A stretch of DNA of 64,000 bases from Pseudoglutamicibacter cumminsii (GTDB lineage: Bacteria; Actinomycetota; Actinomycetes; Actinomycetales; Micrococcaceae). The translations under genes and the position numbers were made by a program. Numbering within the stretch: position 1 is the first letter of the stretch; each line of letters opens with the position of its first letter. The stretch is taken from assembly GCF_003143995.1 (NCBI RefSeq), contig NZ_QFWG01000001.1, positions 124,001 to 188,000 of the forward strand, read 5' to 3'. Under the pieces are notes generated by a model. The model searched no databases and was not told the origin of the DNA. It saw only the letters and a program-made list of their open reading frames with translations. Below are positions 28,057 to 37,374 of the stretch, piece after piece.

Positions 28057-29694
28057 TTACGCCGCTGCTTGTATGGCTTTGAGCTTGTCCACGATGTAGG
28101 GGAGTCCTACCGCGGGATCATCCACTTTGATCATCACGACGGGGCGGCCGCGTTCCGCGAGAACGCGTGCGTCACCAGTGGCCTGGGCGGCTAGTTGCTC
28201 TCCGCCTGTGTGGTTGAGGCCCGGGACTGTGATGTCGTTGACTGAGCGTGCCAGAACGTGGATGAAGATGCCTTCCGCAGGACCACCTTTGTGAGCCTGG
28301 CCGGTTGAGTGTAGGAACCGTGGGCCCCATCCGAATGCGGTTGGGCGGTGGAAGATATCGGTGATCGTCTGCTGCAGGGGAGCCGCGACATCACGGTGGG
28401 AGTTCCTGTCCGTGAATACGTTGATCGCAACGTAGCTACGTTCTGTCGCGACCTCGCGGAGCGCTTCAATGGCGGATTCGAGTCCTGTGATCTTGGAGTG
28501 ATCGATCCATGATCCGTAAGCGGCAACGGAGACCGGCCCGTCGGTTGCGCCGCGTTCGTTGTGTGTGCTGTTGGGTTCTCCCGCGAGCAAGTTTTGCGCG
28601 GCCTGTTTGGAGGCTTCCACGTCGGGTTGGTCGAATGGGTTGACGCCGATGATTCGGCACGCCACGGCAACCGCGTATTCCCACACGATGAACTGTGCGG
28701 CTAAGCTGCCTGAAACTGTGACGCTTGGGCCAGCTTCTTCAGGGAGAGTGGTGTTCGCTCCATGCAGATAGACGTGCAGTACATCGTCAGTGCGCTCGAT
28801 CGAATCCTCGTTGGCTGATGAACCGATCTGCACGGTCGGGACGAGGCCGAGGCCCTGTTTTCCAGTGGATTCTGCCACGAGCTGTTCAATCCACGCGCTG
28901 AAGCCCGGCAGGCATGCGGTGTCGTCGTGGATCACAAGCTTGTTGCGTTGAGGATGCTGACCAGCCAACGCGGCGCCCAGGATGAGCGCCGGGTTCTCAG
29001 GATTGTCGAGGATAAATTCAGCCTGCGCATCCATGGCTTCCGTGAGGACACGGTCAACGTCAACTCCCGCAAGTCCGGTTGGTACAAGACCGAAAGCCGC
29101 GAGCGCAGAGAAACGCCCTCCGACCGTCGGGTCGGCTGTGAACATCAAGAGGCGATGTTTGTTCGCCAACTGCTCAAGCGGCGAACCCGGGTCGGTAATG
29201 ACCACAACATGCTCGGAGAGTTTGAGTCCTGCCTGCTCGATAGCGTCACTAAAGACACGGAATGCGACGTCCATTTCGAGTGTGCTTCCGGACTTGGAAG
29301 CGACAATCATGAGCGTCGTCTCAAGGTCCGTGAGCGTATCTGCGAGCATCCCAGGGTCGGTCGAGTCAATGACCGCAAGCTCCACACCGGCCGCGCGAGC
29401 CGCAACCTCGGAAGCCAGGGTTGAACCACCTGTTCCGGCCAAGATGATTCGCTTGATGCCACGTTCTTTCAGCGTGCCACGGAGCTCAGCAATAGGTTCG
29501 AGAAGCGGACGAGAGGAAGGGAATGGGTTAGCCCACCCGAGCCTCTGTACCGCTTCAAGGGCGGCCTTCTTACCCCACAGGGAAGCATCCTTGGCAGCCA
29601 GGCGGGAAGCAACTCGATCCTTGACGAGCTGAGGGAGCAGAGCTTCCACAGAGTCTTGGATCTCATGGCTTGTACGTACGGAAAGCATTGTCAT
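28057..29694 (-). CDS. pgi: Glucose-6-phosphate isomerase
   Basis: It interconverts glucose-6-phosphate and fructose-6-phosphate. The protein shows IILAGTGGSTLASEVAA, IVASKSGSTLEMDVAFRVF (sugar isomerase fold), TVGGRFSALAAFGLVPT, and a C-terminal FGWGPRFLHSTGQAHKGGP. The reading frame stays open upstream into tal, but the ATG at 29694, 2 bp after the tal stop, is the natural start and gives 545 residues. It is the last gene of the tkt-tal-pgi operon. In related genomes zwf, opcA and pgl often follow; here a terminator and secG follow instead. Confidence 0.95.
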   Translation of the reverse strand: MTMLSVRTSHEIQDSVEALLPQLVKDRVASRLAAKDASLWGKKAALEAVQRLGWANPFPSSRPLLEPIAELRGTLKERGIKRIILAGTGGSTLASEVAARAAGVELAVIDSTDPGMLADTLTDLETTLMIVASKSGSTLEMDVAFRVFSDAIEQAGLKLSEHVVVITDPGSPLEQLANKHRLLMFTADPTVGGRFSALAAFGLVPTGLAGVDVDRVLTEAMDAQAEFILDNPENPALILGAALAGQHPQRNKLVIHDDTACLPGFSAWIEQLVAESTGKQGLGLVPTVQIGSSANEDSIERTDDVLHVYLHGANTTLPEEAGPSVTVSGSLAAQFIVWEYAVAVACRIIGVNPFDQPDVEASKQAAQNLLAGEPNSTHNERGATDGPVSVAAYGSWIDHSKITGLESAIEALREVATERSYVAINVFTDRNSHRDVAAPLQQTITDIFHRPTAFGWGPRFLHSTGQAHKGGPAEGIFIHVLARSVNDITVPGLNHTGGEQLAAQATGDARVLAERGRPVVMIKVDDPAVGLPYIVDKLKAIQAAA

Positions 29695-29696
29695 AT

Positions 29697-30812
29697 TTAG
29701 CGGGCCGAAGCAGACGCGAGTTCTGCCTCGAGCTGCGTCAAGAGATCCTTCCAAGCATCCACGAACTTCTGCACGCCTTCGCTCTCGAGCTTGGCGATCA
29801 CTTCGTTATAGTTGATCCCGAGCTCGCTGAGCTGGTCGAGGATCGTGTCCTGCTCACGGTATGTTCCGTTCACGGTGTCCTGTGCGTCACCGCCGTGGTC
29901 GGCTACCGCGTTGAGGGTTGCCTCAGGCAACGTGGTCACGGTCTGCGGAGCAACAAGTTCGTCGACGTACAGGGTGTCAGGGTAGGCCGGGTTCTTGACG
30001 CCGGTCGACGCCCACAAAGGACGCTGCGGATGAGCGCCCTGAGCCGCAAGAGTCTTCCAACGCTGTGTCAATGAGACCTCGCGGAAGATCTCGTAAGCAA
30101 GCCGTGCGTTCGCAAGAGCTGCCTTGCCGCGTAGCGCGAGAGCCTCAGGTGTGCCGATCGCCTCGAGCCGCGTATCGACTTCGGTATCGAGTCGGGAAAC
30201 GAAGAACGAAGCGACCGAGTGAATACCGCTCAAGTCCAAGCCGGTGTCGCGTGCCTTCTCGAGGCCGCGCAAGAAAGCTGAAAGAACCTCACGGTAGCGT
30301 TGCAAACCAAAGATCAGGGTCACGTTGACGCTGATGCCGCGAGCAAGGCATTCGGTGATCGCTGGGAGTCCCTCGTCAGTCGCTGGGATTTTGATCATGA
30401 CGTTCGGGCGATCCAGCGACTCCCACAGCTCAACGGCCTGATCGATCGTCGCCTGTGTGTCGAATGCGTGGCGTGGGTCCACCTCGATAGAAACGCGGCC
30501 GTCGACGCCGTTGCTTGCGTCATACACAGGACGCAACAGGTCAGCGGCTTGGGCAACGTCCTTCGACGTGATCGCAACCACCGCATCGTCAACGGAAGCC
30601 TTCTTGGCGGCCTGCTCAGCGATGTCTTCCGCGTAGCTTTCCGAGTCAGACAGGGCGGAGGCGAAGATCGCAGGGTTCGTGGTCACGCCAGTGACGTTCA
30701 CATCACGCACCAAAGACTCGAGCGAACCGCTCGTGAGACGGCTACGTGACAAGTCATCGAGCCAGATGGAAACACCTGCATCGGCGAGAGCCTGAGTATG
30801 AACGTTAGACAT
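29697..30812 (-). CDS. tal: Transaldolase
   Basis: It transfers a dihydroxyacetone unit between sugar phosphates in the non-oxidative pentose phosphate pathway. Motifs include [19 protein letters not shown] at the N-terminus, [13 protein letters not shown], the catalytic lysine in [19 protein letters not shown], and [21 protein letters not shown] 30812 follows AGGAG with good spacing and begins [13 protein letters not shown]; the frame's earlier start adds seven residues with no support. Length is 371 aa, normal for the actinobacterial type. It lies between tkt and pgi. Confidence 0.95.
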   Translation of the reverse strand: MSNVHTQALADAGVSIWLDDLSRSRLTSGSLESLVRDVNVTGVTTNPAIFASALSDSESYAEDIAEQAAKKASVDDAVVAITSKDVAQAADLLRPVYDASNGVDGRVSIEVDPRHAFDTQATIDQAVELWESLDRPNVMIKIPATDEGLPAITECLARGISVNVTLIFGLQRYREVLSAFLRGLEKARDTGLDLSGIHSVASFFVSRLDTEVDTRLEAIGTPEALALRGKAALANARLAYEIFREVSLTQRWKTLAAQGAHPQRPLWASTGVKNPAYPDTLYVDELVAPQTVTTLPEATLNAVADHGGDAQDTVNGTYREQDTILDQLSELGINYNEVIAKLESEGVQKFVDAWKDLLTQLEAELASASAR

Positions 30813-30858
30813 GAACGAGAACTCCTGAAACAAGACCTAGCAAACGTGAATGGGTGAT

Positions 30859-30929
30859 GCGTGGGCGTCCGGTCGGCACACAGCGTGTCGGTGAACCTCG
30901 GCGCTGCTCGTGAAACTGGGCGCCCACGC
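30859..30929 (-). terminator. Long imperfect hairpin between tkt and tal
   Basis: Arms at 30859-30873 and 30915-30929 (15 nt, two mismatches) enclose about 41 nt that contain a smaller GC-rich stem. It lies 9 bp past the tkt stop. It may be a partial terminator or processing site. Confidence 0.45.
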
Positions 30930-30938
30930 ACTCGAGAA

Positions 30939-33041
30939 TTAGCGGGACGCAACCTCAGTGGCGGCTTCAACAACCGCATCGGCAGTGATACCGAACTTCT
31001 GGTACAGCGTGTCACCATCAGCGGAAGCACCGAAGTGATCCAAGCCAACGATGCGGCCGTTGCTGCCAACCCATTCGTGCCAGCTCATCGGGTGAGCAGC
31101 CTCCACCGCAACGCGTGCGGTGACCTCGGATGGCAGGACCGATTCGCGGTATTCGGCGTCCTGTGCGCGGAACCACTCGATGCACGGCATCGAAACAACG
31201 CGTGCAGCGATGCCACGCTCGGAGAGGGTCTTCTGAGCTTCAACCGCAAGGGCAACCTCGGAGCCGGTGCCGATCAGGATCACATCAGGGATGACCTCTT
31301 CGCCGTCGCGGGTTGCTTCACGCAGGATGTATGCGCCGCGCTCAGCGAGCTCAGCGGCAGCGAAGCCGTCCGTTTCGCGTGGCAGGGTTTCAACGCCCTG
31401 ACGCGTCAGGATGATCGAAGACGGGTGATCGGTGGTTTCGAGCATCTTCTTCCACGCGACCGCAACCTCGTTGGCGTCCGCAGGGCGGATCACGTCAAGG
31501 TTCGGGATAGCGCGAAGCGAAGCGAGCTGCTCAACCGGCTGGTGGGTTGGGCCGTCTTCACCCAGGCCGATCGAATCGTGCGTCCACACGTAGATCGACG
31601 GGATGCCCATCAGAGCGGACAAGCGAACTGCAGGGCGCATGTAGTCGGAGAAGATCAGGAACGTACCGGAGTATGCGCGGGTCGGAGACGACGTCACGAT
31701 GCCGTTGACGATCGCGCCCGCGGCGTGCTCGCGAATACCGAAGTGCAGGTTGCGGCCGCCTGGGCAAGCCTCGTACGTGCCTGTGGCCCACGAAGACGGG
31801 TTGAAAGACTTAGCGCCGTTGATGAACGTGTTGTTCGAACCCGCGAGGTCAGCCGAGCCACCCCACAGCTCCGGAAGCACAGGAGCTAAAGCGTTGATGA
31901 CCTTGCCCGAGGCCGCACGGGTGGCGATCTTCTCGCCGGCCTCGAAGCGCGGCAGAACATCCGTCCAGCCCTCAGGGAGCTCGCCCTTCTCAAGGCGTTC
32001 ATACAGAGCCACAGTCTCAGCCTCGGCGCGAGAACGCCACGCATCCATCGCGGCATCCCAGTCCTTGCGCAGCTGCTCGCCGCGTTCCTGAGCCTTACGC
32101 GTGTAGGCCAGCACCGCATCGTCAACAACAAAGCTCTGCTCAGGGTCAAAGCCCACTGCCTTCTTCAAGCCAGCGACCTCATCGCCACCCAGCTTGGCGC
32201 CGTGAATGCCACCCGTGTTCTGCTTGGTCGGCGAAGGCCAACCGATCACGGTGCGCAAAGCGATCAACGACGGACGGTCAGTCTCAGCCTTAGCGGCCTC
32301 TATCGCGTCGTTGAGGGCCTTCATATCCTCAACGTAATCGCCCGTACGCAACCAATCGACGCGCTGAGTGTGCCAGCCGTACGAACGGTAACGAGCCTCA
32401 ACATCCTCGGTGAAAGCAACGTTGGTGTCGTCCTCAATCGAGATCTTGTTGTCATCCCAAATAACCACGAGCTGGCCCAGTTGCTGGTGTCCAGCAAGCG
32501 AAGAGGCCTCGGAAGTCACGCCTTCCTGCAAGTCGCCATCGGAAGCGATCACGTAGATGCGGTGATCGAACGGCGACTCACCCGCAGGAGCGTCCTTATC
32601 GAACAAGCGGCGCATCCGGCGTTGAGCGTAAGCAAAGCCCACCGCGGAAGCCAAGCCCTGGCCGAGCGGGCCCGTCGTGAACTCAACGCCGGCCGTGTGG
32701 CCGTACTCCGGGTGACCTGGAGTCAGTGCATCCCACGTGCGCAGAGCCTTCATGTCATCGAGGCTCAGGCCATAGCCGGTCATGAACAGCTGAGTGTAAA
32801 GAGTCAGCGACGTGTGTCCAGGGGAGAGGATGAAACGGTCACGCCCGGCCCACTTAGGGTCCTGAGGGTTGTGACGGATGTGTCGCTGAAACAGCAGGTG
32901 AGCAACTGGAGCAAGCGAGATAGCGGTACCCGGGTGACCGTTGCCCACTTTCTCAACCGCATCAGCGGCCAAAACTCGAGCGGTATCTACCGCTGCAGCA
33001 TCTTCTTGCGTCCATGTGAAAGTCTGGCTCGCCGAGGGCAT
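30939..33041 (-). CDS. tkt: Transketolase
   Basis: This thiamine-diphosphate enzyme moves two-carbon units between sugar phosphates. The 700-residue protein shows [37 protein letters not shown], the ThDP motif [20 protein letters not shown] with WDDNKIS, and the second-domain [26 protein letters not shown] stands 8 nt before the ATG at 33041 ([12 protein letters not shown]), so the 26 extra upstream residues in the open frame are rejected. It is first in tkt-tal-pgi and divergent from ctaB across 255 bp. Confidence 0.96.
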   Translation of the reverse strand: MPSASQTFTWTQEDAAAVDTARVLAADAVEKVGNGHPGTAISLAPVAHLLFQRHIRHNPQDPKWAGRDRFILSPGHTSLTLYTQLFMTGYGLSLDDMKALRTWDALTPGHPEYGHTAGVEFTTGPLGQGLASAVGFAYAQRRMRRLFDKDAPAGESPFDHRIYVIASDGDLQEGVTSEASSLAGHQQLGQLVVIWDDNKISIEDDTNVAFTEDVEARYRSYGWHTQRVDWLRTGDYVEDMKALNDAIEAAKAETDRPSLIALRTVIGWPSPTKQNTGGIHGAKLGGDEVAGLKKAVGFDPEQSFVVDDAVLAYTRKAQERGEQLRKDWDAAMDAWRSRAEAETVALYERLEKGELPEGWTDVLPRFEAGEKIATRAASGKVINALAPVLPELWGGSADLAGSNNTFINGAKSFNPSSWATGTYEACPGGRNLHFGIREHAAGAIVNGIVTSSPTRAYSGTFLIFSDYMRPAVRLSALMGIPSIYVWTHDSIGLGEDGPTHQPVEQLASLRAIPNLDVIRPADANEVAVAWKKMLETTDHPSSIILTRQGVETLPRETDGFAAAELAERGAYILREATRDGEEVIPDVILIGTGSEVALAVEAQKTLSERGIAARVVSMPCIEWFRAQDAEYRESVLPSEVTARVAVEAAHPMSWHEWVGSNGRIVGLDHFGASADGDTLYQKFGITADAVVEAATEVASR

Positions 33042-33199
33042 TAATGGTCCTTTCGAACTGCTCGCTGACATCGTGTCGCTGATTACTGGGCACGCAGGTT
33101 CAGCCTGACGGCGTGGCAATTCGGAGCCGGAAACCCGCGCGATGACCCGATGTGTCTAAGCCTACCCGTACATGTCCAGTAATCGAGCGCATAGGGCGG

Positions 33200-33205
33200 T
33201 AGAAT
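33200..33205 (+). promoter_or_regulatory. Probable -10 box for ctaB
   Basis: TAGAAT in the tkt-ctaB divergent gap would start a transcript near 33212, giving a leader of about 85 nt before ctaB. Confidence 0.4.
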
Positions 33206-33218
33206 AAGAAGAAGTATG

Positions 33219-33237
33219 CAGGATTTGTGTCATCCTG
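33219..33237 (+). other. Inverted repeat at the predicted ctaB leader 5' end
   Basis: CAGGAT, 7 nt, ATCCTG. If transcription starts near 33212 this would form a hairpin at the mRNA 5' end; it could equally be a protein-binding site. Confidence 0.3.
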
Positions 33238-33296
33238 TGCCCCGCATCACTGCGCCCCCGTGCTTGGCGCGACCCAACGTCATGAGGTAACAGTCA

Positions 33297-34283
33297 ATGT
33301 CCACCTTGAGCCATCTGGAAACGTCTACTCCTGCCGTGCCGCGTCATCAGCGTCAGCCCGGCGAGGCTCGTGGCGCCTTCCTGTCGCGCAAGGCTAAGGC
33401 TTACCTGGCTCTCACCAAGCCGCGCGTGATCGAGCTTTTGCTCGTGACCACGCTACCGACCATGATTTTCGCGCAGCGCGGCTGGCCGGACGTGATCGCG
33501 ATGCTGGCGACCAACATCGGCGGCGCGATGGCGGCAGGCAGCGCGGGCGTTTTCAACTGCTATTTCGACCGGGACATGGACAAGGTCATGAACCGGACGA
33601 AGAACCGTCCGTTGGTGACCGGCGAGATCACGCCGAATGCCGCGCTCGTATTCGGGTGGATTCTGGGGGTCTTGTCGATCGCAGTTTTGTGGGCCGGAAC
33701 TAACCTCCTGACCGCGGCGCTGGGTCTTGCTGCGATCCTCTTCTACGTTGTCCTGTACACGCTGATCCTGAAGCGCAAGACTACGCAGAACATCGTGTGG
33801 GGCGGTATCGCAGGCTGCATGCCTGTTCTGATCGCGTGGGCCGCTGTGAAGAACACGATCGAGTGGCCAGCCATCGTCTTGTTCCTCATCATCTTCTTGT
33901 GGACGCCGCCGCACTACTGGCCGCTGTCCATGAAGTATTCGGAGGACTACGAACGCGCCGACGTTCCAATGCTCGGGGCTGTTGCGCAGGGCCGCACGGT
34001 TTCCGCCCAGGTTGTTGTGTACGCGTGGGCCACGGTCGCATGCTCGCTGCTGTTGATCCCGATGGGCGACGCCGGCATCGTGTACACGGTGGTTGCGCTG
34101 GCCTCTGGCGGATGGTTCATCTGGGAGTCCCACATTCTGCACCGTGAAGCAGCACAGGATCACAGCGCGAAGAGCCTCAACCGGAAGGCGATGCGCGTGT
34201 TCCACCTTTCGATCATGTACCTCACGCTTCTATTCATTGGCCTGGCGATCGACCCGTTCGTCGGCTCGCCGCTTCTGGGCTAG
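33297..34283 (+). CDS. ctaB: Protoheme IX farnesyltransferase (heme O synthase)
   Basis: This integral membrane prenyltransferase of the UbiA family converts heme b to heme O for cytochrome aa3 oxidase. The 328-residue protein starts with a polar 35-residue tail, then [20 protein letters not shown]. The prenyl-diphosphate Asp-rich motif lies in [19 protein letters not shown] near residue 90, and the second loop is [14 protein letters not shown]. Eight or nine hydrophobic segments are visible. GAGGT precedes the ATG. It is convergent with ctaA, which does the next step. Confidence 0.95.
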   Translation: MSTLSHLETSTPAVPRHQRQPGEARGAFLSRKAKAYLALTKPRVIELLLVTTLPTMIFAQRGWPDVIAMLATNIGGAMAAGSAGVFNCYFDRDMDKVMNRTKNRPLVTGEITPNAALVFGWILGVLSIAVLWAGTNLLTAALGLAAILFYVVLYTLILKRKTTQNIVWGGIAGCMPVLIAWAAVKNTIEWPAIVLFLIIFLWTPPHYWPLSMKYSEDYERADVPMLGAVAQGRTVSAQVVVYAWATVACSLLLIPMGDAGIVYTVVALASGGWFIWESHILHREAAQDHSAKSLNRKAMRVFHLSIMYLTLLFIGLAIDPFVGSPLLG

Positions 34284-34316
34284 AACGTATTTACTTACAG
34301 AACGTATTTACTTACA
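34283..34316. repeat. Exact 17-bp tandem duplication after the ctaB stop
   Basis: GAACGTATTTACTTACA occurs at 34283-34299 and again at 34300-34316 with no mismatch. The first base is the last base of the ctaB TAG. It is AT-rich in a GC-rich region. Confidence 0.9.
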
Positions 34317-34320
34317 AACA

Positions 34321-34355
34321 GAGCCGCGCTTCACTCGCTGAGTGAAGCGCGGCTC
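34321..34355. terminator. Bidirectional hairpin between ctaB and ctaA
   Basis: Perfect 16-bp arms (34321-34336 and 34340-34355, GAGCCGCGCTTCACTC) around a 3-nt loop, followed on the plus strand by TCTCGTTTGG. It sits between convergent genes. Confidence 0.85.
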
Positions 34356-34407
34356 TCTCGTTTGGTTGGGTTTCGCTTGGCTTGTGTTGCCGTGCGTCTG
34401 GTGCTGG

Positions 34408-35370
34408 CTAGTTGACGGTGCGGTCCCACACGTTGGTCACGGCGCTGATCAGTAGTGCGGAGCCGAGCATGTGCGCCAGAACCAGGCCGATGGGCAGGCC
34501 TGAGAAGTGCTGCCAGTAGCCGATGCCTGCCTGGATGAGGATCACACCGATCGCCATGAGATAGGCGTTCTTGAGGCTCGCGATGTTGCGGCGCATCACA
34601 ATGACAAGGCCAACGATGATCAGCAACGTCATCGCGTAGACGGGGATGGTGTGCATCCGAGTCACGACGAGGGCGTTGAACGTGTGTCTTGGCGCGCTTT
34701 CGTCACCTGCGTGCGGGCCGGTACCGGTCACGGTAGTTCCCATCACGATAACCCAAGCGGCTATAGCCCACGCAGTCGCTGCGATCACGCGCAGTGGACC
34801 AAACACTGGCTGCGGAGTGAACGGCACGTTTTCCTTGAGGGCCACGGAGCTTTCGATGTCTGGGTTGCGGTAGGCGCGGCCGGTGCGGTTGACGAGCAGA
34901 ACCGCGAGAGCCACGCACGCGGCTGATGCGAGGAAGTGCAGCGAGACGACCCAGGGGTTGAGCTTGGTGAGCACGGTGATGCCGCCGATTACGGCCTGAG
35001 CCGGGATGATGCCAAGAAGCGCCCAGGACAGCACGAAGATATTCGTGTGTGCCTTGCGGGAACGCCACGCGGCAACGATCATCGAGACTGCGATCGCGGC
35101 GAGCACGAAGGTCAGGGTGCGGTTACCGAACTCGATGAGACCGTGGATACCCATTTCGGGGGTAGGGGTCATGGTTTCGGGCGTGCACCTGGGCCACTCG
35201 GAGCAACCGAGGCCGGACTTAGTCAACCGGACGGCACCACCGGTCACGATGATCCCGATCTGCGAGATCAGGGAAGCGATCGCTAGTCCGTGAGCGGTTT
35301 TCGTCACCGGCTGGTAGCCGCTGGCTTGTGCGCCAGTTGGCTGAGTTGGCGACGAGGTGGTCGCTGTCAT
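34408..35370 (-). CDS. ctaA: Heme A synthase (COX15/CtaA family)
   Basis: It oxidises the methyl group of heme O to the formyl of heme A in the membrane. The 320-residue protein has about eight hydrophobic helices. Conserved features are GGAVRLTKSGLGCSEWPRCT near residue 45, GIHGLIEFGNRTLTFVLA (a heme-ligand His), VVSLHFLASAACVAL, TGTGPHAGDE, and a C-terminal LAHMLGSALLISAVTNVWD with another His. The CSEWPRC loop has the paired cysteines of this family. It lies 87 bp downstream of the ABC permease on the opposite side. Confidence 0.94.
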   Translation of the reverse strand: MTATTSSPTQPTGAQASGYQPVTKTAHGLAIASLISQIGIIVTGGAVRLTKSGLGCSEWPRCTPETMTPTPEMGIHGLIEFGNRTLTFVLAAIAVSMIVAAWRSRKAHTNIFVLSWALLGIIPAQAVIGGITVLTKLNPWVVSLHFLASAACVALAVLLVNRTGRAYRNPDIESSVALKENVPFTPQPVFGPLRVIAATAWAIAAWVIVMGTTVTGTGPHAGDESAPRHTFNALVVTRMHTIPVYAMTLLIIVGLVIVMRRNIASLKNAYLMAIGVILIQAGIGYWQHFSGLPIGLVLAHMLGSALLISAVTNVWDRTVN

Positions 35371-35457
35371 GACGGTTCCTTTCCGGGGCTTGGTGGGAAG
35401 TTCAGTTGTGGGCTCGAATGGGGCAGGCCCATCATCGAGATGTGCAATGCCGCATCG

Positions 35458-36213
35458 TCAATTCTCCCATTTAAAGTTGCGGATTGCGGCCGCGACGAGG
35501 ATCACGGCCCATACGGCGAGCACGATCGTGGCTTGGATGTTGATGTGGCCGTGTGCGAGGGCGTCGCGCATCCCTTCGCCGAGCGCTGCGGAAGGCAAGA
35601 GCTGTACGAGGCCAGCGAGCGCATCGTGCAGTCGGGTCAGGGGCATGAGGACGCCACCGATCGCAGCGATCAGAACGAGGCCGATGTTAGTGATGGCTAG
35701 CGTTGCTTGTGCTCGCACGGTTCCGGCGATCAGCAGGCCCAGCGCGGTGAATGTGATGACGCCAAGAACCCCGATGAGAACAGCCCATCCGAAGGTTGCT
35801 TTTGGTTGCCATCCGAGGAACACCGCGACGATGCTGAGTACGGCCACATGCAACAAAGCGACAAGCGCGACGGCCGTGATCTTGCCGAGGATGAGCCCTG
35901 ACTTGCCGAGGGGAGTCGTAGCCAAAGCTCGCAACACGCCGTACTGGCGGTCGAAGCCGGTTTGGATCGCTTGCCCAGTGAAGCCCACGCTCACGAGTGC
36001 GAGTGCAAGAACGCCCGGGGTTGCCGCGTTGATGCGGGTGTCCGCGATGCCGTCGAGCACCGATGTTGTGGTCAAGGCCCCAAGCGCGAGCAGCGGCAGG
36101 ATGAGGGAGACCAGAAGCTGCTCCGCGTTGGTCACGATGATCCGGGTTTCATAGCCGGCATGGCGCAGGACCCGGGTGAGCGCGGGGGCCGGAAGGCTTG
36201 CAGTTGTGCTCAT
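35458..36213 (-). CDS. ABC-2 type transporter permease
   Basis: It is the membrane half of an ABC exporter of unknown substrate. The frame has 251 residues from the ATG at 36213 (MSTTASLPAPALTRVLRHAG) and contains about six hydrophobic helices (VSLILPLLALGALTTTS, VLALALVSVGFTGQAIQ, ITAVALVALLHVAVLSIVAV, AVLIGVLGVITFTALGLLIA, LVLIAAIGGVLMPL). RQYGVLRALATTPLGKSGLI is the typical coupling segment. The partner ATPase is upstream; its normal stop would leave a 1-bp gap to this ATG, but a frameshift makes the two read as one 587-codon frame. Confidence 0.88.
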   Translation of the reverse strand: MSTTASLPAPALTRVLRHAGYETRIIVTNAEQLLVSLILPLLALGALTTTSVLDGIADTRINAATPGVLALALVSVGFTGQAIQTGFDRQYGVLRALATTPLGKSGLILGKITAVALVALLHVAVLSIVAVFLGWQPKATFGWAVLIGVLGVITFTALGLLIAGTVRAQATLAITNIGLVLIAAIGGVLMPLTRLHDALAGLVQLLPSAALGEGMRDALAHGHINIQATIVLAVWAVILVAAAIRNFKWEN

Positions 36214-36214
36214 G

Positions 36215-37200
36215 TCAGGCCTCGCCTTCAGTGGTTTGTGATGCGACCTCAAGGAAAACGTCTTCGAGCTACGCCGACCAAGGTGCATGCTCGTGGGCAT
36301 GAGGTTGGCCTTTTCGAGTGCGGAAGCTAGTTCGCGTAGCTGTTGGGGAGTCGTCACATCGTCGATGGTCCACGTACCTGGTCGTGTGCCTGTTGCGGTG
36401 AGGTGCACGCCGCCTTGGTCGAGGAAGCGTGCGAGGTCAACGGCCTCGGGGAGGGTGAGCGTGAGGCTCGCCGTTGCATCGGCGTCCAAGAGATCAGAGA
36501 CACTCGACTGCTTTACGACACGTCCCCGGTCCATGATGAGGATGTAATCGGAGAGTCGTTCGGCCTCTTCGAGCAAGTGGGTCGTGAGGATAACCGCCGC
36601 GCCATCGCTCGTGAGTTCTTTGATGATGTCGAAGACAAGCAGACGCGATTGCGGGTCAAGCCCCGCGCTAGGCTCATCGAGGAAGAGTACTTCGGGCCTT
36701 CCGAGCATCGCCATCGCGAGTGAAACGCGCTGTTTCTCGCCACCGGAGAGGCGCCGGATGGAGCGGCGCGCGAGGTGCGCGATGTTGAGCTGTTCCATGA
36801 GTTCGGGCAAGGGACGTGGATTCTGGAACAGGCCGGCAACGTGCTTGAGCAGACGTAGCGGGGTTTGTGCTGGCGGTAGTCCACCGTCTTGCAACATCAC
36901 GCCTACGCGGGAGCGCAATGTGGCCGGCGCGCCCCACGGGTTCTGGCCCAGCAGAGAAATCTTTCCGGCGTCGGGCTTTTGTAGGCCTTGGCAGCAGGCA
37001 AGGGTCGTTGATTTGCCGGCGCCGTTCGTTCCGAGCAGGGTAGTCACCTGCCCGCGAGCGGCGGTGAAGGACACACCTTGAACCGCCTTGATGGGGCGGG
37101 TTTTCGAACCGAAAGTTTTCGTAAGCCCCGAAACCTCGAGGGCGATGTCCGCCGTCCGTGTTTCGGGCGCGGAAACTTGGGGTGAATTGTTTTGGGCCAC
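36215..37200 (-). pseudogene. ABC transporter ATP-binding protein, frameshifted near its 3' end
   Basis: It is the ATPase partner of the ABC-2 permease. Walker A is TTLLGTNGAGKSTTLACCQG, signature RRLSGGEKQRVSLAMAM, Walker B EVLFLDEPSAGLDPQSR, and H-loop VILTTHLLEEAERLSD. The family-like C-terminus SMHLGRRS then breaks: near 36269 one base is missing. The next frame reads EDVFLEVASQTTEGEA and stops at 36215-36217, just before the permease ATG. As given, the frame runs on into the permease. The start is uncertain: ATG 37221, or GTG 37200 with TACGAT 6 nt upstream. Confidence 0.88.
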
Positions 37201-37206
37201 GTTGAT

Positions 37207-37212
37207 ATCGTA
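37207..37212 (-). promoter_or_regulatory. Possible -10 box for the ABC ATPase gene
   Basis: Minus-strand TACGAT ends 6 nt before a GTG at 37200. If used, the transcript is leaderless and the ATG at 37221 is not the start. Confidence 0.35.
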
Positions 37213-37374
37213 TCGAGCCATTCGTGCGCTTCACTCACTCGGGTCAGTGGTTTGACTGGTTACGATGGTGGACAAGTGAGTTTTTCCAGTTGAGCTGTAT
37301 CGCTCCTGGAGAAAACGACTCGAGAGGAACACAACTCGAGGAGATGATCACCCGAGGAAAGGCGGCATCCGTTC

